The notes: generated by a model not told the origin, from the sequence alone. Numbered from the stretch's first letter, positions 33,915 to 43,595 are shown. The stretch: 64,000 bases of DNA from Alishewanella metallidurans (GCF_036983985.1 NZ_JALAHQ010000001.1:744001-808000); one strand, 5' to 3'. Translations and numbers: made by a program.

Positions 33915-34187
33915 GTGAACAAGTCTCAACTTATCGACAAAATTGCTGCTGGTGCAGACATTTCTAAAGCAGCAGCAGGTCGTGCTTTAGATTCGTTCAT
34001 TGATGCTGTTACCGAGGCTCTTAAGGAAGGCGACTCTGTAGCATTAGTTGGTTTTGGTACATACAGTGTACGTGAGCGTGCAGCCCGTACTGGCCGTAAC
34101 CCGCAAACTGGTGCAACTATTCAAATCGCTGCTGCGAAAATTCCTTCTTTTAAGCCAGGTAAAGCATTAAAAGACGCCTGTAACTAA
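33915..34187 (+). CDS. hupB: DNA-binding protein HU-beta, GTG start
   Basis: 90 residues, the HU-beta length. The start is a GTG (33915) with AAGGGGA 8 nt upstream; no ATG fits the conserved MNKSQLIDKIAAGADISKAAA beginning. HU dimers bend and compact DNA. The DNA-contacting arm is RTGRNPQTGATIQI, with the conserved Pro in NPQTG, and the end FKPGKALKDACN is typical. The position after lon matches E. coli. A hairpin GGTTTTGT/ACAAAACC lies just after the stop, and the real terminator is further on. Confidence 0.97.
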   Translation: MNKSQLIDKIAAGADISKAAAGRALDSFIDAVTEALKEGDSVALVGFGTYSVRERAARTGRNPQTGATIQIAAAKIPSFKPGKALKDACN

Positions 34188-34310
34188 TCTCGGTTTTGTT
34201 TTAACGACAAAACCTAGTTGGAAGCGCAATCAATCGGATCGGCTGCTTAGTCAAAACGGTTTAAAAGGCTTTAGAATATAATAGCCACTGCCTTCCAAGG
34301 CTTCTCTAAG

Positions 34311-34342
34311 AAAAGCGCATCTGTTAAGATGCGTTTTTTTTT
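34311..34342 (+). terminator. Rho-independent terminator after hupB
   Basis: CGCATCT/AGATGCG stem (34316-34322 with 34327-34333), a GTTA loop, A-rich 5' flank and nine T. It lies between hupB and ppiD. Confidence 0.85.
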
Positions 34343-34408
34343 ACGGCAACAACGCAGCTGTAATGTTGTCTCCCAGCCGCTTAAAGTGAATAAAGAGATC
34401 GCGCTAAG

Positions 34409-36316
34409 ATGTTAGAAAAAATCAGAGAAGGCTCACAAGGAGTTATTGCCAAGTCTATTTTAGGCTTAGTGATCCTCACATTTGCCCTAGCAGGTGTGGG
34501 CAGTTATTTAAGTACGCCAGCAGAAACTAATGTGGCTGAAGTTAACGGTGAAAAAATTAGCCGTGAAGACTTTGAGCAGGCGTTTCAAAATGGCCGTGCT
34601 CGTATGCAACAGCAATTTGGCGAAATGTACGCAGCATTATCCGCTGACAGTGCCTACATGAATAAGTTTCGTAGTGACATTCTAGAACGACTTATTGATG
34701 AAACCTTACAGAAGCAACTTGCTGCTAAACTGGGTTTACGTGTTAGTGATGAGCAAATACGCCAAACTATTCGCGGTATGGCTGAGTTTCAGGTTGATGG
34801 TCAGTTCAATAACGACCGCTACTTAGCGCTATTGCGCCAAGTTGGTTACCAGCCAGAACAGTTTCGCGAAATAATGCGAGTGCAATTGTCACGTAGCCAA
34901 TTAATTAGCGGCTTAGTTGAAAGTGAATTTGCCACAGCTAAAGAAATGCAGATGTTGATTAAGTTACAACAGCAGCAACGTGATATCAGTTTTATCCGCT
35001 TTAGCGCTGCAAATTATGCGAATAAAGTGACATTAACTGAACAAATGCTACAGGATTACTACACGACAAACTTAGCTCCGTACGAAACAGAGCAAAAAGT
35101 AGCAGTAGAGTACATCGAAATTTCTGCAAATACGCTAGCATCTAATGAGAATGTAACGCCCGCTGAAATTGAAGCTTATTATCAAGCGAATAAATCGCGC
35201 TATATGGTTGAAGAGCGCCGCCAGGTTGCGCATATTATGCTTGAGTCTGAAGAAGATAACAGCGATATAAAAGCACAAGCTGACGCTTTATTAGCGCAAA
35301 TTAAAGCCGGTGCAGATTTTGCTGAACTAGCTAAAACTAAATCAGCTGATACTTTTTCTGCAGAAAAAGGTGGTGTATTAGACTGGTTAGCTGTTGGTGA
35401 TATGGACGCCGATTTTGAAAAAGCCGCGTTTGCGATGCAACAAATTGGTGAACTTAGTGGTGTTGTTAAAAGCGCTTATGGTTATCACATTATTAAGTTG
35501 GTAGCGTTAGAGCCTGCCCAAGTACAAGCCTTGGCTGACGTATCAGCAGAGATTGCTGAAAAAATAAAGCAAGACCGCGCTAGTACTGCATTTTATGAGT
35601 TACAACAGCGTTTGTCTGAAGTTAGCTTTGAAGTGCCAGATACGCTAGAAGATGCCGCAGAAGCAACGCAACAAAAGGTTATGAGTACGCCGTTGTTTAG
35701 CCGTAATGAGGCCACAGCGCCGCTGTCAGAGCCTGCAGTGATGAATAAGCTGTTTGATGCAGGTTTTATTCAAGAGCGATTAAACAGTGAGTTAATTGAG
35801 TTAGGTAAAGAACGGTCGATAGTCGTTCGAGTAAAAGATTATCAACCGGCACGTATCCAGAGTTTTGACGAAGTTAAAGCACAAGTTGAAGCAGCGGTTC
35901 GTGCAGAGCAAAGCGCGTTACTTGCGAAGCAACAAGCCGAAACCGCATTAGCCGATATTGCTGAAAACGGTTTAGCTAAGCAAGCAGAGCAGCTTGGTGT
36001 AACACTGGAACAGGCACTAGATACACCGCGCTTTGGCGGCACCTTAGATGCTGAAATTCGTGCGAAAGCCTTTGCCATGGCGCGCCCGGTTGATAAACCG
36101 ACGGTTGAATTATTAACACTTGCCAATGGTGACAGTGCGCTGGTTTCTGTACTGGCTGTAAAAGATAGTGATGTTACGGTTGTTCCAGAGCCTGCTCAGC
36201 TAGATCGCTTAGCCCAGCAACAAGCTGAACAAACGTTTGCTGCCCTAATCGCATCGATGAAAGCTAAAGCAACTATTACGCGTAATTTACGCGCTGCGCA
36301 AAATGCAGAGATGTAA
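34409..36316 (+). CDS. ppiD: Periplasmic folding chaperone PpiD
   Basis: 635 residues (E. coli 623). It is anchored by one N-terminal helix (about 16-33, SILGLVILTFALAGVGSYL) with a large periplasmic part. A SurA-like helical N-domain (about 40-190) is followed by one parvulin domain (about 265-360, RRQVAHIMLESEE ... GVVKSAYGYHIIKL) and a C-terminal SurA-like region. PpiD associates with the Sec translocon and helps outer-membrane and periplasmic proteins fold. The parvulin domain in PpiD is usually inactive; activity is not judged here. It ends at a two-way terminator opposite sapF. Confidence 0.95.
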   Translation: MLEKIREGSQGVIAKSILGLVILTFALAGVGSYLSTPAETNVAEVNGEKISREDFEQAFQNGRARMQQQFGEMYAALSADSAYMNKFRSDILERLIDETLQKQLAAKLGLRVSDEQIRQTIRGMAEFQVDGQFNNDRYLALLRQVGYQPEQFREIMRVQLSRSQLISGLVESEFATAKEMQMLIKLQQQQRDISFIRFSAANYANKVTLTEQMLQDYYTTNLAPYETEQKVAVEYIEISANTLASNENVTPAEIEAYYQANKSRYMVEERRQVAHIMLESEEDNSDIKAQADALLAQIKAGADFAELAKTKSADTFSAEKGGVLDWLAVGDMDADFEKAAFAMQQIGELSGVVKSAYGYHIIKLVALEPAQVQALADVSAEIAEKIKQDRASTAFYELQQRLSEVSFEVPDTLEDAAEATQQKVMSTPLFSRNEATAPLSEPAVMNKLFDAGFIQERLNSELIELGKERSIVVRVKDYQPARIQSFDEVKAQVEAAVRAEQSALLAKQQAETALADIAENGLAKQAEQLGVTLEQALDTPRFGGTLDAEIRAKAFAMARPVDKPTVELLTLANGDSALVSVLAVKDSDVTVVPEPAQLDRLAQQQAEQTFAALIASMKAKATITRNLRAAQNAEM

Positions 36317-36333
36317 TAGATAATAGTGAAAAC

Positions 36334-36363
36334 AAAAAACCGTGGCTCGCCACGGTTTTTTTT
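36334..36363. terminator. Bidirectional terminator between ppiD and sapF
   Basis: CCGTGG/CCACGG stem (36340-36345 with 36350-36355) with A6 and T8 flanks and a CTCG loop. It overlaps the sapF stop codon. Confidence 0.9.
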
Positions 36364-37129
36364 ATGCTGACGCGCTACTAATAAGTTTTTGAGTGTAATC
36401 ATGTTGCGGGTTGGCAATAACATATGCTGTCGGGCCATAATCCAGTACTTTTCCATAATGTAGTACTAGTAAATCATCAGCGAGATGTTTAATTATGCGT
36501 AGATGGTTACTAATTAATAAATAGGCTAGGCCTGATTTTTGCTGTAACTCTAAGAGCAAATTAATAATCTGTGCCCGTAACGACGGATCAAGTGCGGTTA
36601 AGGCTTCATCTAAAATAAGCAACTTAGGATCAAGAATTAACGCCCTAGCCAGCGCTACTCTTTGTAATTGCCCGCCAGAGAACATGTGCGGATAAAACTC
36701 AGCATGATCGTCCAATAAGCCAAGTTGTTTTAATGTGAGACGAATTTTTTGTCGCCGTTGCTCAACATTCATTTGCGTGTTAAAGCGCAACGTATCGTCT
36801 AGCAGCTGTCCAACCTTTTGATGTGGATTAAGTGATGTAGTAGCGTCTTGAAAGATATAACGAATAATATGGTTATATTGACGATAGTGGCTAATTTGTA
36901 CTGCCGTACCGGCAAGTATAATTTCCCCTTGATCAGGCTTTTCAATACCCACTAGCAATTTGGCAAGCGTACTTTTACCCGACCCGGTTTCGCCGACAAT
37001 AGCTAGCGTTCGACCCTCTAGCAGGCTAAAGCTAATGTCGTTTAATGCACAGATACTACGCTGACGAAACAGCCCCGCTTGTTGGCTATACGTTTTACAT
37101 AAGTTACGTACTTCAAGCAATATACTCAT
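36362..37129 (-). CDS. sapF: Sap ABC transporter ATP-binding subunit SapF
   Basis: 255 residues. An ABC ATPase of the oligopeptide type: Walker A GETGSGKSTLAKLL, signature FSGGQLQRVALARALI, Walker B LLILDEALTALD and the H-loop ISNHLRIIKHLADD. Its start overlaps the sapD stop by 4 bp (ATGA). It is the last gene of the leftward pspF-sapABCDF run. In E. coli the Sap system is tied to peptide sensitivity and putrescine export, so the substrate here is uncertain. Confidence 0.93.
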   Translation of the reverse strand: MSILLEVRNLCKTYSQQAGLFRQRSICALNDISFSLLEGRTLAIVGETGSGKSTLAKLLVGIEKPDQGEIILAGTAVQISHYRQYNHIIRYIFQDATTSLNPHQKVGQLLDDTLRFNTQMNVEQRRQKIRLTLKQLGLLDDHAEFYPHMFSGGQLQRVALARALILDPKLLILDEALTALDPSLRAQIINLLLELQQKSGLAYLLISNHLRIIKHLADDLLVLHYGKVLDYGPTAYVIANPQHDYTQKLISSASA

Positions 37130-38121
37130 GGTGCTTTATTGCCTATAAGAGGAAAGTGACAACTGTAGTAATGATTGTGTAGCCGTTCTAATGCCGGTGT
37201 CTTTACACATTCTTTGCGAGCATTAGGACAGCGCGGGCCAAGCCGACAACCTATAGGTAGGTGCTGAAACACCGGAATACTGCCAGGTAGAGCGTATAGC
37301 GGCGTTTTGGGCGGTAAATTAGGTTGAAATCCAGGTACGCTTTTAATCAAGGCGTGGGTGTAAGGGTGATACGGTTGTTTAATAATGCTCGCTGTTTCGC
37401 CGGCTTCTACTAATTGTCCGCAATAAAGCACACTAAGGCTTTGCGTATAGCGAGCGATAAGTTCTAATTCGTGGCTGATCAGCAATATCGACATACCCTT
37501 TAGCTGGTTAAAGCTAGCAAGTAATCTAAATAGCTGAGCTTGTGTGGTCGTTTCAAGCGCCGTTGTTGGTTCGTCAGCAATAAGTAATTTAGGATCCTTA
37601 GCAATAGCCATCGCAATCATAGTTTTCTGGCAAATGCCTTCTGACAATTGATATGGGTAACTTTGCATAACGGATTGGTGATCCCGAATACCTACTTTGT
37701 GCAACAAAGCTATAGCTCTGCGCCGGCGCATATAGCTGCGTTTCCACCAAGGCCCTTCTAACCGATGATCGGGTATTGCTTCTTCAAGTTGATCTAAAAT
37801 CGCAGCAGTCGGATCTAAACTTTTGCTGGGTTCTTGATAAATCATCGCCACATCGCGACCAATAATTTTACGCTGTTGCTCGTAGGGTAGGTTGCTAAGT
37901 TCTTGTCCGCGCCAACCAAAGCTATCTGCTGTTACGCGCCAGCGTTTATTCAACACACCAACAATTGCTTTTGCAATTAAGCTTTTACCCGAGCCTGATT
38001 CTCCGACTAAACCCCGAGTTTCGCCTTCGCGCATGCTTAGGCTTACTCGGTCAACTGCGCGAATTAGGCCGTCAGGTGTAGTTAATTCAATGGTTAGGTT
38101 TTTAATATCCAGTAGCTGCAT
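37126..38121 (-). CDS. sapD: Sap ABC transporter ATP-binding subunit SapD
   Basis: 331 residues (E. coli 330). Walker A is GESGSGKSLIAKAI, Walker B LLIADEPTTALE, and the signature region LSEGICQKTMIAMAIA is the altered SapD form rather than a classical LSGGQ. A C-terminal oligopeptide-transporter extension contains the Cys-rich CRLGPRCPNARKEC segment, which may hold an iron-sulfur cluster as in DppD-type ATPases. The start shares one base with the sapC stop (TAATG). Confidence 0.94.
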   Translation of the reverse strand: MQLLDIKNLTIELTTPDGLIRAVDRVSLSMREGETRGLVGESGSGKSLIAKAIVGVLNKRWRVTADSFGWRGQELSNLPYEQQRKIIGRDVAMIYQEPSKSLDPTAAILDQLEEAIPDHRLEGPWWKRSYMRRRRAIALLHKVGIRDHQSVMQSYPYQLSEGICQKTMIAMAIAKDPKLLIADEPTTALETTTQAQLFRLLASFNQLKGMSILLISHELELIARYTQSLSVLYCGQLVEAGETASIIKQPYHPYTHALIKSVPGFQPNLPPKTPLYALPGSIPVFQHLPIGCRLGPRCPNARKECVKTPALERLHNHYYSCHFPLIGNKAP

Positions 38122-39017
38122 TAGTTTTCTCGCCGCTTTTTAACTGCATTACGCAAGCCATCACCAACTAAATTAATTGATAACGCTGCTAAAAAAATCA
38201 GTAAGCCCGGCACAGCTACACTTACAGGGGCTATATAAATAAGATCAAGTGAGTCGGCCATAATAGTACCCCATTCCGCGCTGGGTGACTGTGCACCAAG
38301 CCCTAAAAAGCCAAGTGCAGCGATATCTAATGTTGCAGTAGATAATGCCATGGTAGCCATTAGGGTTAGGCTCTCCCAAATATTAGGCAAAATAACCCGG
38401 GTAAATACATACCAATTATTTGCGCCGTCTAGTCGGTAGGCTATAACGTAATCTTGGCTTAGTTGCTCTGCTATCACGTTGCGGATACCGTGCACAAATT
38501 GTGGCAGCATTGCCAGCATAATGGCCCAGGTGGTGTTTTGTAGGCCCGGGCCTAGTATCGCTACTATTATGATTGCTAACAGCAGTGACGGGATGCTAAG
38601 CGCTAAATCTAGTACGTGATTAAAAATGCTCGACTTTAGGCCTTTGCTCATGCCCGCCAATGTACCTAGCAATAAGCCCATAATTAATGCGCCTATTACT
38701 GTAATCATAGCAATACCAAAGGTATAACGAGCGCCAACGAGCAAACGTGAAAACAGATCTCGACCTAAATCGTCTGTACCAAAAGGGTATTGTACCAAGC
38801 CTTGTTCAGACCATGATGGTGGCAACAGCAGCATGGCATCATTTTGTATATAAGGATCATGTGGGGTTAAAAGCGGTGACAGTATGGCTAAAAATACAAA
38901 TACGCTAAACAGCAGTAAGCCGCCAACCGCGCTGTGCTGGCGGGCAAACTCACGCCATAACTGCCGAAAAGGTGAGCGTGCAAGTTGCTCGTCAGGCAAT
39001 AAACGAAACTTTGCCAT
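38121..39017 (-). CDS. sapC: Sap ABC transporter permease SapC
   Basis: 298 residues (E. coli 296). Inner-membrane permease of the DppC/OppC type: an N-terminal OppC_N helix (about 33-55, LLFSVFVFLAILSPLL), then five core helices and the EAA loop (YRLDGANNWYVFTRVILPNI). There is one base between the sapB stop and this start. Confidence 0.95.
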   Translation of the reverse strand: MAKFRLLPDEQLARSPFRQLWREFARQHSAVGGLLLFSVFVFLAILSPLLTPHDPYIQNDAMLLLPPSWSEQGLVQYPFGTDDLGRDLFSRLLVGARYTFGIAMITVIGALIMGLLLGTLAGMSKGLKSSIFNHVLDLALSIPSLLLAIIIVAILGPGLQNTTWAIMLAMLPQFVHGIRNVIAEQLSQDYVIAYRLDGANNWYVFTRVILPNIWESLTLMATMALSTATLDIAALGFLGLGAQSPSAEWGTIMADSLDLIYIAPVSVAVPGLLIFLAALSINLVGDGLRNAVKKRREN

Positions 39018-39018
39018 A

Positions 39019-40035
39019 TCAGCGTTTCCTTGCCAATGGATTAAATAGCGTATGTAAAATTTCTGTCAGCATATTTACGCTGATCACTAAGGTTGATATC
39101 ACTAACAAACCTGCTTCAATGGCTGGATAATTACGCTGATAAATACTGTCAATAAGCCAGCGGCCGATACCTGGCCACGAAAAAATAACCTCGGTAATCA
39201 TTGCTAACGTAATCAGCGTACTAAATTGTAAGCCAATTTGCCGGATCACGGGTAATAACGCATTGCGTAAGGCGTGACGGTACAATACTTGACCCCGGCT
39301 TAAGCCTTTTGCTCGTGCGGCTTTAATGTAGCTTTGCTCCCAAACCTCTAATATAGAATCTCGGGTAAAACGCACCATTACTGTGGTGGGAAAGGTAGCT
39401 AGTACTAGTGTTGGTAAAATTAAGTGGCTAAGAGCATCTAGTAAAGCTTCATGTTGGTGCTGTGTTGCAGCTAATAAAATATCTAGCAGCATAAAGCCGG
39501 TGACATGATTAATCTCATACAAAACCCCGATTCTACCGGCGGTGGGTAGCCAACCTAAGCCTAGTGAAAATAGCATAATCAGTAATAACGCCCACCAAAA
39601 TATGGGGATGGAATAGCCAGCAACAGCAACTGCAGACACCAACTTACTGAACACGCCATCGGGTTTAATAGCCGATAAAATACCAATAGGAATACCAATA
39701 AAAAAAGAAATAAGTAACGCATAGGAGGCCAGCTCTAACGTGGCAGGCAGCAACATTTTCATTTCTTGTAGTAACGGTTGTTGGCTAGAAAATGACATGC
39801 CCCAGTTACCACTAAATATTCGGCTAAGATAAGCTAAATATTGCAGAATATAATTTTTATCAAGCTGATATTCGCTAGTTAGTAATGCATATTGCTCGGG
39901 CGAAATATGTCTTAACCCAGTAAAGTTTTGTAGTGGGTCGCCGGGGAATAAATACGCTAGGCTAAAAGCAAAAACACTTAAAGCGATAAAAACAAAGGCA
40001 AGCAAAAATAACCGACGTAGCAAATACATAATCAT
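39019..40035 (-). CDS. sapB: Sap ABC transporter permease SapB
   Basis: 338 residues. DppB/OppB-type permease with six helices and the EAA motif YIKAARAKGLSRGQVLYRHALRNALLP. A second in-frame ATG lies two codons in. The start overlaps the sapA stop by 4 bp (ATGA), with an AGGG ribosome site inside sapA. Confidence 0.95.
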   Translation of the reverse strand: MIMYLLRRLFLLAFVFIALSVFAFSLAYLFPGDPLQNFTGLRHISPEQYALLTSEYQLDKNYILQYLAYLSRIFSGNWGMSFSSQQPLLQEMKMLLPATLELASYALLISFFIGIPIGILSAIKPDGVFSKLVSAVAVAGYSIPIFWWALLLIMLFSLGLGWLPTAGRIGVLYEINHVTGFMLLDILLAATQHQHEALLDALSHLILPTLVLATFPTTVMVRFTRDSILEVWEQSYIKAARAKGLSRGQVLYRHALRNALLPVIRQIGLQFSTLITLAMITEVIFSWPGIGRWLIDSIYQRNYPAIEAGLLVISTLVISVNMLTEILHTLFNPLARKR

Positions 40036-41651
40036 TTACTATCCCTCTGCGCATTAGCCAATGCAATGCCACCATAGGGGTTAATTTTCACACCTTTAAT
40101 GTCGCTACTAATAGCTTGAAAGCGCTGTGAATGAGCAATGCTAAGTAACGGCATTTGCTCTGCCAGATATTGTTGTGCTGCGAAATAATAGCTGCGGCGC
40201 TGGTTTTGATCTGCCGTTAGCAACGCTTGGCTAATGAGATTATCAAAATTAGCATCGCACCAATTGGCGCGATTAGAGCCAGTAAGTGCCGCGCTGCAGC
40301 TTAGTAATGGCCGAAAGAAGTTGTCAGGATCGGCGTTATCTGCTGACCAGCCAATCAGTACCGAGTCGTGCTCGTAAGCGCCAAGTTTACGGCGAAAACT
40401 ATTCCATTCATAAGATACAATGCGCGCCTTTACACCAATTTGGGCTAAATCAGCCTGCATTAACTCAGCCATTTTTAGCGCGTTAGGGTTATATAAGCGC
40501 TGAACCGGCATTGCCCATATATCCATACTAAAGCCGTTTGGATAACCGGCTTCAGCTAATAATACTCTGGCTTGAAGCGGATTATAGCTTTGCGGTTCAA
40601 CATTCGGATTATAGGCCCAAGAGGTAGGTGGTAATACCGAGTTAGCGGCGGTAGCATGGCCAAAATACACCGCTTGTAAAATAGCGTCGCGGTTAATGGC
40701 GTAAGCTAATGCTTGGCGCACTTTGACATTATCAAAAGGCGGTTTTTCGGTGTTAAATGCCCAAAAACCAATATTCATACTGGTACTTTCTTGTACGTCA
40801 ACATCGGCCCGTTTACTAATTAACCCTAGTTCAGCCACGCGCGGAAAAGCAACAATATCGCATTCATGGGTAAATAACTTGGCCATGCGACGTGCATTAT
40901 TGGGAACAATATCAAAGACAAGTTGCTCGGGTTTAGCAAGTTCGCGCCAGTAGTTTTTATGCCGGTAATACCGGATTAATACGTCTTTTTGGTATTCTTT
41001 AAAGCGAAATGGCCCGGTACCAATTGGCAGGCTATCCATCAGCGATAATTTACCTGATTTAACTAGCTGTGAGCCGTATTCGGCAGACAAAATAGCGGCA
41101 AAATCGGTAGCTAAGTTAGACAAAAATGAGCTATCCGGCCGGCTAAGTTCAAACCTAATCCGATCGGGTGTTTCTGCAACCACGTTTTTAACTAAATCGG
41201 CCCAGTCAACACTTTGAAAGTACGGGTAGTTTGCACCACCTTGTTGATGAAATGGATGGCTTTTTTGCATAATGCGGTTAAAGGTAAACACCACATCTTC
41301 GGCATTAAGGGGACGAGATGGCTGAAAATATTCAGTTTGATGAAACTGTACCTCTGAGCGCAGGGTAAAGTGATACACCCTACCGTCATCACTCACTTGC
41401 CACTTTTGTGCTAAGCCCGGTATTAGTTCGCCGTTGTTAGCATCAATATCTAATAAGCGGTCGTACAATTGCTGGCTAATGGCGTCGATAGTGGTGCCTG
41501 AGGTAACTAACTGTGGGTTAAAGGTTTCTGGTGACCCCTCAGAACAATATACTAATCCGCTGCGTACCGTTTCGGGTAAATCGTTATTACAGCCGCCAAC
41601 AAAAACACTCGTGCATAACAAGAGTAATAAGTGGCGTGTTTTTAAGTTCAT
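40032..41651 (-). CDS. sapA: Sap ABC transporter substrate-binding lipoprotein SapA
   Basis: 539 residues. A lipoprotein signal (LLLLLCTSVFVGGC, lipid-attachment Cys21) precedes an SBP_bac_5 peptide-binding domain: YCSEGSPETFNPQLVTSGTT at the start, then FRLP-type core segments such as VKVRQALAYAINRDAIL. E. coli SapA is described as a soluble periplasmic protein, so the lipobox is a difference to note. The start overlaps the pspF stop by 4 bp (ATGA), tying it to the stress regulator's transcript. Confidence 0.93.
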   Translation of the reverse strand: MNLKTRHLLLLLCTSVFVGGCNNDLPETVRSGLVYCSEGSPETFNPQLVTSGTTIDAISQQLYDRLLDIDANNGELIPGLAQKWQVSDDGRVYHFTLRSEVQFHQTEYFQPSRPLNAEDVVFTFNRIMQKSHPFHQQGGANYPYFQSVDWADLVKNVVAETPDRIRFELSRPDSSFLSNLATDFAAILSAEYGSQLVKSGKLSLMDSLPIGTGPFRFKEYQKDVLIRYYRHKNYWRELAKPEQLVFDIVPNNARRMAKLFTHECDIVAFPRVAELGLISKRADVDVQESTSMNIGFWAFNTEKPPFDNVKVRQALAYAINRDAILQAVYFGHATAANSVLPPTSWAYNPNVEPQSYNPLQARVLLAEAGYPNGFSMDIWAMPVQRLYNPNALKMAELMQADLAQIGVKARIVSYEWNSFRRKLGAYEHDSVLIGWSADNADPDNFFRPLLSCSAALTGSNRANWCDANFDNLISQALLTADQNQRRSYYFAAQQYLAEQMPLLSIAHSQRFQAISSDIKGVKINPYGGIALANAQRDSK

Positions 41652-42739
41652 GCTTGTTGGCTTTCCAGTAACTGATACTTTTTCATATAGCCACGTAGCT
41701 GATGATAGGTCAGGTTCAGCAGCTCTGCCGTTCTTTTTTGGTTATATTGACTGGCGGCCAGAGCTTGCTTAATTAAGCTCACTTCAAAATCTTGTGACAG
41801 TGTTTTAAAGTCTTGCACTTGGTTAAAATTAAACTGTTCTGGTTTTGTTGTTGGCATTAATAACGCGGCAGGTGCTGTTGGTGTCTGCGCAGTTGAATCA
41901 GTCTCTATAACCGTTGGTTGCGTTGTACGTATTGCTTTTATCCGTTGTTGTGGGCGGTACGGTGAGTCAAATGGGTCAAGCAAAATATCATGTACTGGTA
42001 CATAGGCATTATTAGTGCGGTAAACACTGCGCTCTACTACGTTTTTTAGCTCACGGACATTACCCGGCCAATGATAATCAAGCAGTATGCGCTTAGCTTT
42101 CTCACTAAAACCACTAAATAACTCAAAACCTAATTCGCGTGCCATATTAATAGCAAAATGCTCGGCGAGTAGCAGAATATCGTCGCGGCGCTCGCGCATA
42201 GGTGGCAGCGTTATAACATCAAACGCCAACCGGTCAAGTAAGTCGGCGCGAAACTCGCCTTGTTCTGCCAGTAGCGGCAAGTCTTCATTGGTAGCGCAAA
42301 CTAACCTGACATCGGTTTTTATCGCTCGACTACCACCAACACGTTCAAATTCGCCGTATTCTATTACTCGAAGCAACTTTTCTTGCACTAAACTTGGCGT
42401 ATTTGCTAACTCGTCTAAAAATAAGGTGCCACCATGTGCGCGCTCAAAGCGGCCTTCATGGCGCTTGCTCGCACCAGTAAACGCCCCTGATTCGTGACCA
42501 AATAACTCGCTTTCTAGCAAGTTTTCATTTAAAGATGCGCAATTTAACGTTAAATATTGCTGATCCCAGCGTTGCGATAAAAAGTGCAGCCGTGCGGCAA
42601 TTAACTCTTTGCCGGTACCTCGTTCACCAATAATTAATACCGGCTTATCTAAAGGGGCAACTTGTGACACCTGATCTAGCACATTAAGAAAACTGTTAGA
42701 CTGACCAACCAGATTATCTTGTTGAAATTTTCTGCTCAT
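41648..42739 (-). CDS. pspF: Phage shock protein operon activator PspF
   Basis: 363 residues. A sigma-54 activator without a receiver domain: the AAA+ domain starts near residue 7, with Walker A GERGTGKELIAARL, the sigma-54 contact GAFTGA, Walker B GGTLFLDEL and an R-finger region (DLLDRLAFDV). A linker of about 45 residues rich in Thr, Pro and Gln (about 262-310) makes it longer than E. coli PspF (325). The C-terminal Fis-type HTH is KRTAELLNLTYHQLRGYMKKY. In the family PspA inhibits PspF until membrane stress. It diverges from pspA and overlaps sapA downstream. Confidence 0.95.
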   Translation of the reverse strand: MSRKFQQDNLVGQSNSFLNVLDQVSQVAPLDKPVLIIGERGTGKELIAARLHFLSQRWDQQYLTLNCASLNENLLESELFGHESGAFTGASKRHEGRFERAHGGTLFLDELANTPSLVQEKLLRVIEYGEFERVGGSRAIKTDVRLVCATNEDLPLLAEQGEFRADLLDRLAFDVITLPPMRERRDDILLLAEHFAINMARELGFELFSGFSEKAKRILLDYHWPGNVRELKNVVERSVYRTNNAYVPVHDILLDPFDSPYRPQQRIKAIRTTQPTVIETDSTAQTPTAPAALLMPTTKPEQFNFNQVQDFKTLSQDFEVSLIKQALAASQYNQKRTAELLNLTYHQLRGYMKKYQLLESQQA

Positions 42740-42864
42740 AGACTGCTATTAGTTAGTTAATTTCGCTAATTAGTAGTGTATTTCATAATGACTGATAGCT
42801 AAAGTATTAAAGCGAAATAAATAAAAAACGATATTAATCATTGTGTTAAATTAACATGAAAAGT

Positions 42865-42880
42865 TGGCAAGAAAACTGAA
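42865..42880 (+). promoter_or_regulatory. Sigma-54-type promoter of pspA
   Basis: TGGCAAGAAAACTGAA matches TGGCACG-N4-TTGCA in the -24 element and in most of the -12 element, with GA in place of the usual GC. It lies 43 bp before the pspA ATG and opposite the pspF gene. Confidence 0.65.
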
Positions 42881-42923
42881 TAGGTTAGGGTGTACTACAC
42901 CAGTCAATTATGAGGTAAATATT

Positions 42924-43595
42924 ATGGGTATTTTTTCACGCTTCTCAGATATTGTGAATTCAAATATTAACGCATTGTTAGATAAAGCCGAAGATCCAGA
43001 AAAAATGGTGCGTTTGATAATTCAAGAAATGGAAGACACCTTAGTTGAGGTTCGGTCTTCTTCTGCTAAAACTATTGCCGAGAAAAAAGAACTGCAGCGC
43101 TTAGTTAATCGGTTACACGAAGAAGTAGCTGATTGGCAAGCTAAAGCCGAATTGGCGTTAAGTAAAGAGCGAGAGGATTTGGCACGTTCTGCGCTTATTG
43201 AACGACAAAAAGCGTCGGACCAAGCAAATGCAGTAGCGGCAGATATTGCTAATTTAGATGAGCATGTTAGTAAGCTGCAAGATGAAGTGTCGCAGCTGCA
43301 AGAAAAATTAGCTGATGCTAAAGCACGGCAAAAATCGATGTTAATGCGCCAAAAAACGGTGTCGTCACGCTTGGAAGTTAAAAAGACGTTAGACAGCAAC
43401 CGTATTAATGATGCGATGTATAAATTTGAGCGTTACGAGCAGAAAATTGATACGTTAGAAGCGCAGGTTGAAGCCTATGATTTAGGCAAGAAAACCCTTA
43501 AGGATGAGTTTGCTGAACTGGCCGCTCAAGATAAAATTGATAACGAATTAGCCGCATTAAAAGCTAAAGTTAATCAGACAGGTAAAGATGCCTGA
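42924..43595 (+). CDS. pspA: Phage shock protein A
   Basis: 223 residues from the ATG at 42924 (MGIFSRFSDIVNSNINALLD), preceded by GAGGT; the frame is open further upstream through the promoter but is not coding there. PspA is an ESCRT-III-like peripheral membrane protein: an amphipathic N-terminal helix, then long coiled coils to about residue 185. It binds stressed inner membrane and, when free, holds PspF inactive. Length is close to the 222 of E. coli. Confidence 0.97.
   Translation: MGIFSRFSDIVNSNINALLDKAEDPEKMVRLIIQEMEDTLVEVRSSSAKTIAEKKELQRLVNRLHEEVADWQAKAELALSKEREDLARSALIERQKASDQANAVAADIANLDEHVSKLQDEVSQLQEKLADAKARQKSMLMRQKTVSSRLEVKKTLDSNRINDAMYKFERYEQKIDTLEAQVEAYDLGKKTLKDEFAELAAQDKIDNELAALKAKVNQTGKDA

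Noticed and set aside
34192..34214. Hairpin GGTTTTGT/ACAAAACC right after hupB
   Set aside because: No T-tract; the better terminator is at 34311-34342.
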